Below, piece by piece: positions 1 to 9,565 of a stretch of 50,590 nucleotides of DNA. The notes beneath the pieces are model-generated. The model made no database searches and had not been told where the DNA came from. It saw nothing but the letters and a program-made list of their open reading frames with translations. The stretch covers positions 1-50,590 of the forward strand of contig WGER01000025.1 of assembly GCA_015492645.1 (NCBI GenBank), read 5' to 3'. The translations under genes were made by a program, and so were the position numbers. How positions within the stretch are numbered: position 1 is the first letter of the stretch; each line of letters starts with the position of its first letter. The stretch is from Nitrospirota bacterium (GTDB taxonomy: Bacteria > Nitrospirota > Thermodesulfovibrionia > Thermodesulfovibrionales > JdFR-85).

Positions 1-171
1 AAGTATGTTCGGTTCAAGCGGCCCACCAAACAGATGACTCAGCAGCACCACCGTCGCATAACTGCCAAAGTAGAACCCCGGCATTATCCCGAAGATCAGG
101 AATAGAATTCCCCCTACCACTGCTCCCATCTTCCTGCCCAATGAAAGTGCCCTTTTCCTTTCCTCTGTCAT
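1..171 (-). CDS. Small membrane protein, 3-prime end cut by window edge
   Basis: Open frame of 57 codons from an ATG at 171 running off the left edge. A strong ribosome binding site (AGGAGG) lies about 10 bases upstream. The N-terminus is basic (MTEERKRALS) and is followed by a hydrophobic stretch (residues 16-48), so at least one membrane segment is likely. Residues 22-57 align with residues 19-54 of the next gene upstream, sharing the pattern F-x3-G-x2-PG and ending in G-P-x-EP. The two look like tandem paralogues in one operon. No function is recognised. Confidence 0.6.
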   Translation of the reverse strand, partial: MTEERKRALSLGRKMGAVVGGILFLIFGIMPGFYFGSYATVVLLSHLFGGPLEPNIL

Positions 172-189
172 TGTCAGTACCTCCTTTCT

Positions 190-504
190 CTATGCCTTGA
201 TAGGATTGCCTGCCTTCTTGGGCCTTGCAATGGCATCCACCACCACCCCAAGCAACCATCCACACACAGCACCTGCCATCACAAACACCACTCCTGTTAC
301 AAGCACCCCTACAAGCATGCTCACCGCCAGTATCGCCCTGGAGACCACCGTCGGCTCTACAGGCAGGCCAAACAGGACACCTGTCACCTTCAAACCCAGT
401 ACACCTCCAATGAATGACCCTGGTAGCAGTCCGGACACCACAAACAAAGCAAGCCCTATCCCTGAACCAATGTAACTGAGCCTATTTGCCATCCCTGTCT
501 TCAT
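190..504 (-). CDS. Small polytopic membrane protein, paralogue of downstream gene
   Basis: 104 residues, mostly Gly, Val, Leu and Ala, with about three predicted membrane segments (roughly residues 14-33, 36-50 and 56-92) and a basic C-terminus (ARPKKAGNPIKA). The ATG at 504 has an AGGAGG site about six bases upstream. A second ATG at codon 5 is also possible. It lies 18 bases before the truncated paralogue at 1-171 and is probably cotranscribed with it. I do not recognise the family; the paired organisation suggests a small heteromeric membrane complex, which is inference. Confidence 0.6.
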   Translation of the reverse strand: MKTGMANRLSYIGSGIGLALFVVSGLLPGSFIGGVLGLKVTGVLFGLPVEPTVVSRAILAVSMLVGVLVTGVVFVMAGAVCGWLLGVVVDAIARPKKAGNPIKA

Positions 505-896
505 CTCCTACCTCCTTTCTTTTTTCTTGCCCTTCATAAAGCATAGACCATGCCAGTTTATAACTCATTGATATATAACAACCTTTTCAATCACCAACCC
601 TTGCAAGAGCACAAATCCCTTTGCAGTTTTGCAAAAAAGCCAGTGCTGTCCAAAAAACTCCGATAGTATACACAGGTGGTGTATCAAAGAACGGAAGTCA
701 GAAGTCTGAAGTCAGAGGTCAGAAAACTCCTGTGTCTCGATCGGACAGATATGGCAAAAAAGGGAAAGAGAAGGGTTTCAATGAAGGCTTCAGGAATAGT
801 TTATCAAGCATCTCAGTCTTTAACTCATCAGAGATTGCCTTGGATAGTCACCTTGTTTTAATATTTAATTCTAAAGTCTTGATTTAAGGAGGAGAG
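505..896. other. Intergenic region between divergent transcription units
   Basis: The stretch separates the minus-strand membrane proteins from the plus-strand galT operon and should hold promoters for both. I see no convincing gene in it; open frames here have no ribosome binding site or family resemblance. It holds the 7-base tandem repeat at 694-721 and a short inverted repeat around 667-685 (ATACAC, five bases, GTGTAT). The galT ribosome binding site (AAGGAGGAG) is at its right end. Confidence 0.5.
694..721. repeat. 7-base tandem repeat, four copies
   Basis: Four consecutive units read GAAGTCA, GAAGTCT, GAAGTCA and GAGGTCA. The array lies upstream of galT and outside any believable gene. 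Function unknown; it may be a slippage-prone tract. Confidence 0.7.
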
Positions 897-1895
897 ATGC
901 CGGAGTTGAGAAAGGACCCCATAGTGGGAAGGTGGGTAATAATCTCTGTAGAAAGAGGGAAACGGCCCTCTGACTTTGCCTCCCCCTCGCTCAAGAGGAG
1001 GGTATCAGGGTTCTGCCCCTTCTGTCCTGGAAACGAATACACCACCCCGCAGGAGATCTATGCAATAAGACATGATACCTCGCAACCGAATGGTCCCGGC
1101 TGGTCCCTCAGGGTGGTGCCGAACAAATTCCCGGCCCTGAAGATAGAGGGAGAACTCCAGAAGACCGCTGATGGTATCTTTGACAGAATGACAGGTATTG
1201 GAGCACATGAGGTGATCATTGAGAGCCCTGATCATCTCGCCTCACTCTCAAGGATGCAGAGAAAAGAGGTTGAAAATGTGTTATGGGCCTACTACTACAG
1301 ACTTACAGATCTGAAGAACGATCCGCGTCTGAAGTATGTGCTTATATTTAAGAACGAGGGTGAGGCTGCCGGTGCCTCCCTTGAACATACTCATAGCCAG
1401 TTAATCGCCCTCCCGATTGTTCCCAAACTGGTGAGGGAGGAGATAGAGGCATCGAGGAAATACTACGATATAAAGGAGAGGTGCATCTTCTGCGATATGA
1501 TTCTGCAGGAGAAAGAGGAGGGCCTGAGGGTGGTCCTTGAGAACGAACTGTACATAGCGATTGCACCTTTTGCCCCGAGGGCCCCCTTCGAGACATGGAT
1601 TCTCCCGAAGTCTCACCAGTCCTGCTTCTGTCCCCCTGATGGCTCCTTCAATCTACTGGCAGAGATTCTGCAGATGGTGTTGAAACAACTGGACAAACTC
1701 CTTGAGATCCCACCTTACAATTACATCGTTCATACCTCTCCCTTTGGTGAGGAGGAAAACGAATTCTATCACTGGCACATAGAAATCATGCCCAAACTCA
1801 CTAAGATTGCTGGATTTGAATGGGGCACCGGTTTCTATATCAACCCCACTCCACCTGAGGTGGCTGCAAGGTATATGAGAGAAGTTCAGATATGA
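897..1895 (+). CDS. galT: Galactose-1-phosphate uridylyltransferase (GalT family)
   Basis: 332 residues, the normal length for bacterial GalT. The enzyme transfers a UMP group between UDP-glucose and galactose-1-phosphate through a uridylyl-histidine intermediate. The zinc pair C40-x2-C43 is present, as is the catalytic HxH at H164-T-H166 in the context HTHSQ (HPHGQ in E. coli). A second CxxC is at 196-199, and the HWH motif is at 292-294. The ATG has a strong AAGGAGG site. It overlaps glgA by four bases, so a role in nucleotide-sugar supply for glycogen is likely. Substitution of Pro and Gly in the HPHGQ motif leaves open a related nucleotidyltransferase specificity, such as an ADP-sugar phosphorylase. 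Confidence 0.9.
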   Translation: MPELRKDPIVGRWVIISVERGKRPSDFASPSLKRRVSGFCPFCPGNEYTTPQEIYAIRHDTSQPNGPGWSLRVVPNKFPALKIEGELQKTADGIFDRMTGIGAHEVIIESPDHLASLSRMQRKEVENVLWAYYYRLTDLKNDPRLKYVLIFKNEGEAAGASLEHTHSQLIALPIVPKLVREEIEASRKYYDIKERCIFCDMILQEKEEGLRVVLENELYIAIAPFAPRAPFETWILPKSHQSCFCPPDGSFNLLAEILQMVLKQLDKLLEIPPYNYIVHTSPFGEEENEFYHWHIEIMPKLTKIAGFEWGTGFYINPTPPEVAARYMREVQI

Positions 1896-3322
1896 GAGTG
1901 ATAATTATCTCAGCAGAGGCTGTCCCCTTCTGCAAGGTGGGTGGTCTTGCCGATGTGGTGGGCAGTATCTTCACTGAACTGTTAAACCGTAAAGTTGATG
2001 CATATCTCCTTATTCCCTACTACAGCAGGATCATCCGGGAAGAGGTGGATGAGACAGGCCATTCCTTTGGAGTTACAATGGGGGGGAGGACCCTCACCTT
2101 TAATATACTGAATAGAGACAGGGTCTTCTTTCTCGCCTCAGAACCCCTCTTCGGCAGAGGAGGCATCTACGGAGAAGACGGAAGGTATTATGAAGACAAC
2201 CACATCCGTTTCGCCTTTTTCTGCAGGGCATCACTACAGTTCTTAAAGACAGAGGGGTTAAGACCTGATGTGTTACATCTACAGGACTGGCAGACCGCCC
2301 TGATCCCTCTGTATCTAAGGACCCTGTACAGGACTGATGAATTCTTCAGAGATACCGCAACTGTTCTCACAATCCATAATGCAGGGTATCAGGGCGTCTT
2401 TCCACCTTCGATAATGGATGATGTGGAGATCCCGAGAGAGTACTTCCATCCGGAAGGAGTGGAGTTTTACGGTAAGGTGAACTTTCTGAAGGCAGGTATC
2501 CTCTTCAGCGACATTATTACCACGGTGAGCAAGAGATACAGGGAGGAAATAACAACACCAGAATACGGGGCGGGGCTGGAGGGTGTTTTTCAGAAGAGGA
2601 GGGATCGGATCTATGGTGTGCTGAACGGTATTGACTATTCGGTGTGGTCCCCTGAAACAGACCCATTTATTCATGCCAACTACTCTGCAGAAGACCTCAG
2701 AGGGAAGGCCCTCTGTAAGAGGAGACTCCTTGAGGACCTGTCGTTATCTCCTGCAGGGGGACCACTTCTTGCGTTCATAGGACGGATCGAACCTCAGAAG
2801 GGGATAGACCTCCTTACAGAGGCTGCAGAGAGGCTGAAAGGGTATCCAGTCAACCTGATAGTGCTGGGCAGTGGTGAAAGGTATTTGGAAGAATCAATAG
2901 AAAGGGTTGTAGAGGGTGTGCCCAGGTTTTCCTTCCAGAGGGGTTTTGACAACTCCCTTGCCCATAGGTTGTACGCAGCCTCTGATATGGTCCTGATACC
3001 TTCAAGATACGAACCCTGCGGGCTGGTCCAGTTGATAGCACTGAGATATGGGACGATTCCCATTGCCAGGGCCACAGGGGGACTTGCCGATACCATTGTG
3101 GATTTTGACCCCTTCAAGAGAAAGGGCTATGGGATACTCTTCAGGGACTACAATCCAGACGCCTTCTTTGAAGCGATAAAGCGGGCATTTACCATTTACG
3201 TACAGAAGAGACTCTGGAAGACACTCGTTGTGGAGGCGATGAAACAGGACTTCTCATGGCAACAGTCTGTCTCCGAATACCTGAGACTCTACAGGATTGC
3301 AGGCCATGAACATAAGGGTTAA
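1892..3322 (+). CDS. glgA: Glycogen synthase, GT5 family
   Basis: 476 residues, typical of bacterial GlgA. It would elongate alpha-1,4-glucan from ADP-glucose in the cytoplasm. The N-terminal nucleotide-binding signature KVGGLADVVG is at residues 15-24. The C-terminal GT-B half has the donor-site motif YEPCGLVQ near residue 372 followed by TGGLADT. It starts inside the galT stop codon region (ATGA overlap) and ends inside the following kinase gene, so it is an internal member of the operon. No truncation or missing key residue is seen. Confidence 0.95.
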   Translation: MRVIIISAEAVPFCKVGGLADVVGSIFTELLNRKVDAYLLIPYYSRIIREEVDETGHSFGVTMGGRTLTFNILNRDRVFFLASEPLFGRGGIYGEDGRYYEDNHIRFAFFCRASLQFLKTEGLRPDVLHLQDWQTALIPLYLRTLYRTDEFFRDTATVLTIHNAGYQGVFPPSIMDDVEIPREYFHPEGVEFYGKVNFLKAGILFSDIITTVSKRYREEITTPEYGAGLEGVFQKRRDRIYGVLNGIDYSVWSPETDPFIHANYSAEDLRGKALCKRRLLEDLSLSPAGGPLLAFIGRIEPQKGIDLLTEAAERLKGYPVNLIVLGSGERYLEESIERVVEGVPRFSFQRGFDNSLAHRLYAASDMVLIPSRYEPCGLVQLIALRYGTIPIARATGGLADTIVDFDPFKRKGYGILFRDYNPDAFFEAIKRAFTIYVQKRLWKTLVVEAMKQDFSWQQSVSEYLRLYRIAGHEHKG

Positions 3323-6300
3323 ACTCTTTGTCCTCCTGATCATCTTTCTGTTTATTGCTGGTCTATTCAGCACAGGGAGCCTCCATATCTTTAACCGCCT
3401 TACCGAGACACTCCAGATACTGGAGACCGTCTCATTAATCCATATGAAGAATATAGAGTTAAAACAGGCGGTGGTGAACTACTCAAATGTGGTAAAGGAG
3501 TGGGCCTTTACAGGCGATAAGAAATATCTGAAGAGATATGACAGGGCCCTCGCAGAGGTCTATAAGACCTTCGGAGCACTGGAGGGCCTTGTTCCGGAGA
3601 AGGTCCTGACAGACACGGGCAGGCAGTTCAATGAACTGAAGGAGATAGCGGAATTGATACTCTCTTACTCCGAACCAAAGGGAGACCCGGATGTCTTCTT
3701 CCTTATAAGGGATTTTGATTCCCAGGAGGTTACCCTCCTGGCAGCAATAGAAAAACTCTCAGAGAATTCTATTCACAACCTGGAGATGGTCACAAAGGAG
3801 ACGGAATCTCTGAGGAACAGCCTGACCAGTTTCATGAGCATCCTGATAGGAATGACCCTCTTTGTGGCCCTTTTTCTGATACTCCTTATCACACGTTCAA
3901 TTGCCATACCCTTTAAGGATATCCTCCAGATGACAGATGCCCTGATCGCCGATCGGCCCTCAGATGTTGTTATCACCACCAGAGAGGATGAGTTCGGTGT
4001 CCTTGCAAGGAGGTTCTATGAGGTCTACAAAAAGTTGAAGACCTCTGAAGACAACCTGAAGAAGAGACTCCAGGAGACGGAGACCCTCTTTGAGATAAGC
4101 AGGATAGCAAGTACCACACTGGACCTGAAGACATCCCTTAACAGGATTATAGATATACTGAGCAGGCGACTTGATGCCACCTACATAGGCTTTTATCTTT
4201 ACAATGAGCACACCAGAAGATTCTATCTCTATGGTGCCAACCAGCCTGATGCCTTTGTGGAGAGCCTCAATGAAGAACATCCCCTGCTGAAAGGGATAAC
4301 CCGTTCAGAAGAGGAATGCAGGATGATAGACGTTGAGGAGACGACAGAGGAATTCCCTGCCCTTACAAGACCCTTCGGTTCCATAATACTGACCCCTGTA
4401 GTAAGAGAAGAGATGGAACAGAAGAGGTATGAGGGACTGCTGATACTGGCCACATCACCAGATAGGAGGTTCAGTGAGTCTCACAGACGGCTTGCCACCA
4501 TTGTGGCATACAATCTCGCAACTGTAATTACCAACTCCTCTCTCTATCAGGCAACCACCCGGCAGTTGAAGAAGATAAGCGTACTGTTTGAACTGTCAAG
4601 GGCCACCACCACTATGGTTGATCTCGACAGTCTACTCCAGAAGATCGCCCAGGACACAACAGAACTGCTCGGTGCCCAGGGATGTATAATCAGGCTAAAG
4701 GAAGATGACCAACTCATAATCAAGGCGACCTATGGACTCCCCCCAGGAGTTGAAGAGAAGATGGGCCTTAGGGTAGGTGAATCTATTGCAGGGATGGTAG
4801 CAAAGACGGGGAAACCGATCCTCCTTGAGGACATCTCACAGGCACCTGAGGACCTGCAGGTCCCTGCCCTGCAGGTAAAGTCTGTCATATGTGTTCCTAT
4901 ACTGACCAAGGATAGGGTGATAGGTACACTCGGTCTATATGACAAGAGAGACGACAAGGACAACATAATCTCCTTTAATTATGATGACCTTACAACCGCT
5001 GAAGGGATCGCCTATATCACCTCGCTGGCTATAGAGAGGGTCCGTCTCTTTGAGGAACACCTGAAGAAAGAGCAGGAGGCGATAGAGGCAAAAAAGAGGC
5101 TTGACCTCCTCTTTGAAACGGTGCAGAGCGGGATAATCTCACTTGACAGACACTACAGGGTCCTCTCATACAACAACTTTGTTAAGGAGATGTTCCATCT
5201 GCAGGAAGACATCCATGGCCGGAGTGCACTGGAGGTGTTTCATGAAAGGGGTGGATTCTGTCCTCACTGTGTGGCAAAACTCACCTTCGAGACAGGGGAT
5301 GTGAACATGATAACCCAGTCCAAGGGGGCAAACTTTGCAGAACTCACATCCTACCCTGTAAAGGATGAAACAGGACAGGTGAAAGAGGCGGTAGTGCTGA
5401 TCAGGGACATCACTGACAGGGTCCTCTATCAGGAGGAGATCCTTTCCCTTTATAAGGAGGTTGCCCAGACAAAGGACTACCTGGAGAGTCTGATAGAAAA
5501 CTCTGCTGATGCCATAGTCACAACCGATCTGAACGGGATAGTGAAGTCGTGGAACAAGGGCGCTGAGAGGATCTACGGCTTTACAGAAGAGGAGGTAATT
5601 GGCAAATTTATGCCCTTTATTCCCGATTTTCTGTATGAAAAGGAGTTGCAGTTCATTGAGAGAATAAAGAAAGGGGAGACGATCAAGGACATAGAGACAC
5701 TCAGGAAGAGGAAGGATGGCACCATTATAGAGGTGAGCCTCACCCTCTCCCCCATTAAGGATGCCTCAGGCGAGGTGATCGGCATAAGCGGGATCTCCAG
5801 AGACATCTCCGAGAAGAAGAGGGTTGAAAAGGAACTGCTCAGGAGGAATCAGGAACTGTCAAGGCTGTTTTTTATCAGTTCTGCCATGAGGAGTACCCTT
5901 GAACTGGATAGACTCCTCAGGATGATCCTGACGGCGGTTACCATGAGTGACGGTCTGGGGTTTAACAGGGCCCTGCTGTTTCTTATTGACGAGGAGAGGG
6001 GGATACTGAAGGGTCAGATGGGGGTGGGACCCGCCACTGCAGAGGAGGCCGGGCAGATATGGCACAGACTCTCCTTAGAGAGAAAGACCCTTCACGAAAT
6101 AATGGATGAGATAGAGAGAGGCCCTCTCAAAAAGGACTCCTTTATTGACAGACTCGCCACAGGTATCGAGATATCTCTGGATGACCACAACAGGGCAATG
6201 ATAAAGGCGATGAAGGAGAAGAGACCTATTATAGTAACCGAGGCAAAGACGAATCCGATTGCCGATCCTGAAATTATCCAGCAACTCGGCTCAGAGGAGT

Positions 6301-7490
6301 ATGCGATAGTACCGTTGATAGCCCGTGATAAGGTGATCGGGGTGATCTGGGTGGATAACTACTTCAACCGCAAACCGATTACTGAAGAAGACATAAAGTT
6401 CCTGACAGGTTTTTCAAACCACGTCGCCTCCGCCATAGAGAGCGCAAGGCTCTTTGAGAAGGTGAAACTGGCTGAGGCAGAACTCGAAAACATCTTTGAG
6501 TCCATCTCAGACCTGCTGTATATCACCTCAGAGGATTACACGATAAGGAATATAAACAGGGCGGTGAGTGAGGCGGTCGGGATGCCAAAGGATGCGATTA
6601 TAGGGAAGAAGTGCTACCAGATCTTCCATGGTATGGACAGGCCCTATGAGAAGTGTCCTCACCACAAGACGGTTGAGACAAAGAAGGCATATATAGAGGA
6701 GTTTGAGGACCCTTACAGGGGCGGGACCTTCCTCACCTCCACCTCTCCCCTCTTTGATGATACAGGCAGGTTTCTGGGTACAGTCCATATAGTAAGGGAC
6801 ATATCTGAGTTGAAGAAACTGAGAGAAAAACTTGCACAGGCAGAAAGGATGGCCGCCCTTGGTGAGGTGGCGGCAAAGGTTGCCCATGAGATAAGAAACC
6901 CCCTTGTATCCATAGGCGGATTTGCCAAACGGTTGGAGAAGAGACTCGACGGTCACCTTAAAGAGTATGCATCAATAATAAGGAGAGAGGTGAACAGGCT
7001 GGAGAACATCCTCAAGGAGATACTCAGTTTTGTGAAAGAGGCGAGGCTGAAGAAGGAACGAGTTGATATACATCGATTGTTAAATGATATAATTTCCCTG
7101 TACACTCCCCAGACGAAAAAGAAGGAGATTATTGTTGAGACCCGATTCGGGGAGCCCCTGTTTGCCGAGGCAGACCCGAACAGATTAAAAGAGGCGCTGA
7201 TCAATATATACAGCAATGCGGTTGAGGTCTTACAGAGGGGTGGAAGGATTATGATGAGCACGTACAGGAAGGACAACTGGGCCGTTATAGAGATACAGGA
7301 CACAGGTCCGGGCATTAAGGCATCTGATCTTCCCTATATCTTTGATCCCTTCTTCACAACCAAGATTGAAGGCACGGGTCTCGGACTTGCCATTACAAAC
7401 AGGATAGTGGAGGAACATGGTGGCAGGATAGATGTAGAAAGCAGTGAGGGAAAGGGGACGATCTTCAGGATCTATCTGCCTCTCACATAA
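3306..7490 (+). CDS. Large membrane sensor histidine kinase with three GAF and three PAS domains
   Basis: 1394 residues from ATG 3306; a TTG at 3297 is possible, but both starts lie inside glgA. Rough domain order: membrane segment 5-27, periplasmic helical region, membrane segment 175-198, HAMP 200-250, GAF 260-408, GAF 428-580, PAS 598-705, PAS 725-838, GAF 850-1050, PAS 1058-1168, HisKA with AHEIRNPL near 1193, then HATPase with DTGPG near 1331 and GTGLGL near 1356. The first and third PAS domains carry cysteines (FCPHC; a KCPHH segment), so redox or metal sensing is conceivable. The response regulator follows at once. It probably links an intracellular signal to an unknown target; its place behind glgA hints at carbon-storage control, but this is inference. 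Confidence 0.93.
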   Translation: MNIRVKLFVLLIIFLFIAGLFSTGSLHIFNRLTETLQILETVSLIHMKNIELKQAVVNYSNVVKEWAFTGDKKYLKRYDRALAEVYKTFGALEGLVPEKVLTDTGRQFNELKEIAELILSYSEPKGDPDVFFLIRDFDSQEVTLLAAIEKLSENSIHNLEMVTKETESLRNSLTSFMSILIGMTLFVALFLILLITRSIAIPFKDILQMTDALIADRPSDVVITTREDEFGVLARRFYEVYKKLKTSEDNLKKRLQETETLFEISRIASTTLDLKTSLNRIIDILSRRLDATYIGFYLYNEHTRRFYLYGANQPDAFVESLNEEHPLLKGITRSEEECRMIDVEETTEEFPALTRPFGSIILTPVVREEMEQKRYEGLLILATSPDRRFSESHRRLATIVAYNLATVITNSSLYQATTRQLKKISVLFELSRATTTMVDLDSLLQKIAQDTTELLGAQGCIIRLKEDDQLIIKATYGLPPGVEEKMGLRVGESIAGMVAKTGKPILLEDISQAPEDLQVPALQVKSVICVPILTKDRVIGTLGLYDKRDDKDNIISFNYDDLTTAEGIAYITSLAIERVRLFEEHLKKEQEAIEAKKRLDLLFETVQSGIISLDRHYRVLSYNNFVKEMFHLQEDIHGRSALEVFHERGGFCPHCVAKLTFETGDVNMITQSKGANFAELTSYPVKDETGQVKEAVVLIRDITDRVLYQEEILSLYKEVAQTKDYLESLIENSADAIVTTDLNGIVKSWNKGAERIYGFTEEEVIGKFMPFIPDFLYEKELQFIERIKKGETIKDIETLRKRKDGTIIEVSLTLSPIKDASGEVIGISGISRDISEKKRVEKELLRRNQELSRLFFISSAMRSTLELDRLLRMILTAVTMSDGLGFNRALLFLIDEERGILKGQMGVGPATAEEAGQIWHRLSLERKTLHEIMDEIERGPLKKDSFIDRLATGIEISLDDHNRAMIKAMKEKRPIIVTEAKTNPIADPEIIQQLGSEEYAIVPLIARDKVIGVIWVDNYFNRKPITEEDIKFLTGFSNHVASAIESARLFEKVKLAEAELENIFESISDLLYITSEDYTIRNINRAVSEAVGMPKDAIIGKKCYQIFHGMDRPYEKCPHHKTVETKKAYIEEFEDPYRGGTFLTSTSPLFDDTGRFLGTVHIVRDISELKKLREKLAQAERMAALGEVAAKVAHEIRNPLVSIGGFAKRLEKRLDGHLKEYASIIRREVNRLENILKEILSFVKEARLKKERVDIHRLLNDIISLYTPQTKKKEIIVETRFGEPLFAEADPNRLKEALINIYSNAVEVLQRGGRIMMSTYRKDNWAVIEIQDTGPGIKASDLPYIFDPFFTTKIEGTGLGLAITNRIVEEHGGRIDVESSEGKGTIFRIYLPLT

Positions 7491-7509
7491 AAAAGGAAAG
7501 GGGGTTAAT

Positions 7510-7860
7510 ATGAAGATACTCGTTGTGGATGATGATCCAGCAATAAGGCTCCTCTACAAGGAGGAACTCGAGGATGAGGGATACGAGGTGATAGTTGCAT
7601 CCTCAGGGGAAGAGGCACTCAAACTCTTTGAGGAGGAGAATCCTGATCTCGTCACCCTGGACATCCTGATGCCCGATATGGACGGGATACAGGTCCTCAG
7701 AAAGATGAAGGAGAAGAGGCCGAGGGTACCTGTAATCATGTCTACAGCCTATGACTACAGGGATGACTTTGCTGTATGGGCATCTGAGGCGTATGTGGTG
7801 AAGTCATCAGATACAACAGAGTTGAAGGAGACGATTAAACGGCTACTTAGTAAACAGTGA
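7510..7860 (+). CDS. Single-domain response regulator (CheY-like receiver)
   Basis: 116 residues and a receiver domain only: acidic triad in VVDDDPA, phosphoacceptor Asp in TLDILMPDMDG, the Thr of MSTAYDY, and a Lys in VVKSSD. There is no output domain, so it must act by protein contact or as a phosphorelay carrier. I chose ATG 7510 because it follows an AAAGGAAAGGGG site and starts the canonical MKILVVDDD. The frame extends upstream into the kinase gene, but that part is a shadow. It is the likely partner of the kinase just upstream. Confidence 0.93.
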   Translation: MKILVVDDDPAIRLLYKEELEDEGYEVIVASSGEEALKLFEEENPDLVTLDILMPDMDGIQVLRKMKEKRPRVPVIMSTAYDYRDDFAVWASEAYVVKSSDTTELKETIKRLLSKQ

Positions 7861-9062
7861 TGACCCTTGTGGCAGAGGTGCCTGTTTACGGCGGATACAC
7901 CCTCAGTAGAAACGGTGGTGTGGTATTCCTGAAGGGTGCCATTCCAGGTGAAACCGTTGAGGCAGAGATTATTCAGAAGAGAAAGGACTACTCGGTAGCA
8001 GTTGTAAAGAACATCCTCTCACCTTCCAAGGACAGAATAACACCAGCCTGTGAGGTCTATGGCCTCTGTGGAGGCTGCCACTATCAGCATATCTCCTATG
8101 AGACACAGGTGAAGATGAAAGAGGGCATCCTCCTCAATTGCCTGGAGAGGATTGGAAAGATAAGACACCCCATTGATGGCACCATCACGGGTATGCCATG
8201 GCATTACAGAAAGAGGGTGAGACTGAAGGTATCAAGGGATGGAAGGGTGGGGTTCTTCAAGCCCCTGTCTCATGAACTTGTGGAGTTCAAGGAGTGTCTG
8301 CTACTGGAACCCCAACTGAATGAATTCATCAGGAAGGTGAAGGAGAAGGGCCCTGTTACAGGGGTGAAGGAGATACAGATAGCCCACGGTGATATCACGG
8401 TTGTCTCCTTGAGGGGTTACCAGATAGACGATGAATTAATAGAGAGGATCGTGGAGGCGGGTGCCTCAGGGGTATGGGTAAATGGCAGGTGGATTTATGG
8501 AGAGGAAAGGATCTGTCTGCCCCTCCACGGGTATATCTACTTTATCAGTCCTGATTCCTTCTTCCAGGCAAACTGGGCATTAAACCTCAAACTCACCGGG
8601 ATGCTTGGAGAACTCATTTCTATTATCAAGCCCCAGAGGGTGCTTGACCTGTATGGTGGAGCAGGCAATATCTCTGTGGCTGTTTCTGGGATGGGTCCAG
8701 GTGAGGTGATTGTGGTTGAGAGCGACACCCTCGCATTCAGGGATGGCCTCTACAACCTCCAGATGAATGGCATCAGCAATGTCAGGTTCATAAACAGGGC
8801 GGTGGAATCACTGAGGAATCCTATCAAGGCAGAGGTGGTAGTGGTTGACCCGCCAAGACCGGGTCTCACAAAGAAGGCCCTTTCCTATCTGTTGAGGTGC
8901 AGCCCTCAGTGGATATTCTATCTTTCCTGTAACCCGTCCACCCTCGCAAGAGATATATCAAGGCTCTCAGATGATTATTCAATAGACAGCATCAGACTGA
9001 TAGACCTCTTTCCTCAGACCTACCATATTGAGGCACTGTGTATACTGAAAAGGAGAGGATAG
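7860..9062 (+). CDS. TrmA/RlmC/RlmD-type RNA uracil-5 methyltransferase
   Basis: 400 residues. It has an N-terminal TRAM-like domain, then a probable 4Fe-4S site (C64, C70, C73 and C146), a Rossmann methyltransferase domain with DLYGGAGNIS, the catalytic DPPRPGL loop, and the nucleophile Cys in SCNPSTLARD. The iron-sulfur cysteines are typical of the RlmD (RumA) branch acting on 23S rRNA uracil, but tRNA U54 methylation cannot be excluded. The start overlaps the response regulator stop (TGATG). A GTG three bases upstream is an alternative. No ribosome binding site is evident, so translation is probably coupled. Confidence 0.88.
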   Translation: MTLVAEVPVYGGYTLSRNGGVVFLKGAIPGETVEAEIIQKRKDYSVAVVKNILSPSKDRITPACEVYGLCGGCHYQHISYETQVKMKEGILLNCLERIGKIRHPIDGTITGMPWHYRKRVRLKVSRDGRVGFFKPLSHELVEFKECLLLEPQLNEFIRKVKEKGPVTGVKEIQIAHGDITVVSLRGYQIDDELIERIVEAGASGVWVNGRWIYGEERICLPLHGYIYFISPDSFFQANWALNLKLTGMLGELISIIKPQRVLDLYGGAGNISVAVSGMGPGEVIVVESDTLAFRDGLYNLQMNGISNVRFINRAVESLRNPIKAEVVVVDPPRPGLTKKALSYLLRCSPQWIFYLSCNPSTLARDISRLSDDYSIDSIRLIDLFPQTYHIEALCILKRRG

Positions 9063-9094
9063 GAGAGATAGTTATAGTGGAGGACAACCACTGT

Positions 9095-9511
9095 ATGAAG
9101 GCCCACAGGGACCTCTTCAGGATGTCAGAGGACTGTTACAGGAGACAGCCAAGGGACACCTACACAACTGTTAACACTTACTGTGAGTATGGTCCATACA
9201 GGGTTCACCTGGTAGGGACATGGACGTGGCTCCTCAGCCTCGCCTTTCTGAGGGACTCACCCCCTGACAACTTTGAGGTCCTCTATCTACTGAAACAACT
9301 GGGTGTAGAGGAGTCCCTGTTACAGGCATTCAGAGAGTCGCGGATAGAGGATATCTACTACACCCTCTACTATGGCAGGAGGCTTGATGTCCTGAGGAGG
9401 CTGTGCCACTATACCAGATGGAGGTTACAGGAGGCGATAAAGACGGGCACAAGGTTCGAGTGCCATATTGTCTCCTATGACAGACCCCAGATTATTGCCA
9501 GCAGCCTTTGA
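9095..9511 (+). CDS. Uncharacterised 138-residue protein
   Basis: Not recognised. I place the start at ATG 9095 because GTGGAGG lies about ten bases upstream and the residues before it look like an out-of-frame reading of the methyltransferase tail; a GTG at 9038 is the longest option. The protein is rich in Arg, Tyr and Cys, has no membrane segment, and is probably alpha-helical in its second half (EVLYLLKQLGVEESLL onward). It sits between an RNA methyltransferase and purN in a tight operon. Confidence 0.55.
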   Translation: MKAHRDLFRMSEDCYRRQPRDTYTTVNTYCEYGPYRVHLVGTWTWLLSLAFLRDSPPDNFEVLYLLKQLGVEESLLQAFRESRIEDIYYTLYYGRRLDVLRRLCHYTRWRLQEAIKTGTRFECHIVSYDRPQIIASSL

Positions 9512-9522
9512 AGATGCTGATG

Positions 9523-9537
9523 GCCCTCGTCGAGGGC
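9523..9537. other. Short perfect hairpin between unknown gene and purN
   Basis: GCCCTCG and CGAGGGC are exact inverted arms separated by one T. There is no T-tract afterwards, so it is not a normal intrinsic terminator. It may be an RNA-stability or attenuation element in the operon transcript. Confidence 0.35.
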
Positions 9538-9565
9538 AGAGGCAAAAACCCACAGGGAGGTTGAG

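Noticed and set aside
621-887. Open frame of 88 codons upstream of galT
   Set aside because: No ribosome site, contains the 7-base tandem repeat, and shows no family resemblance; treated as non-coding.
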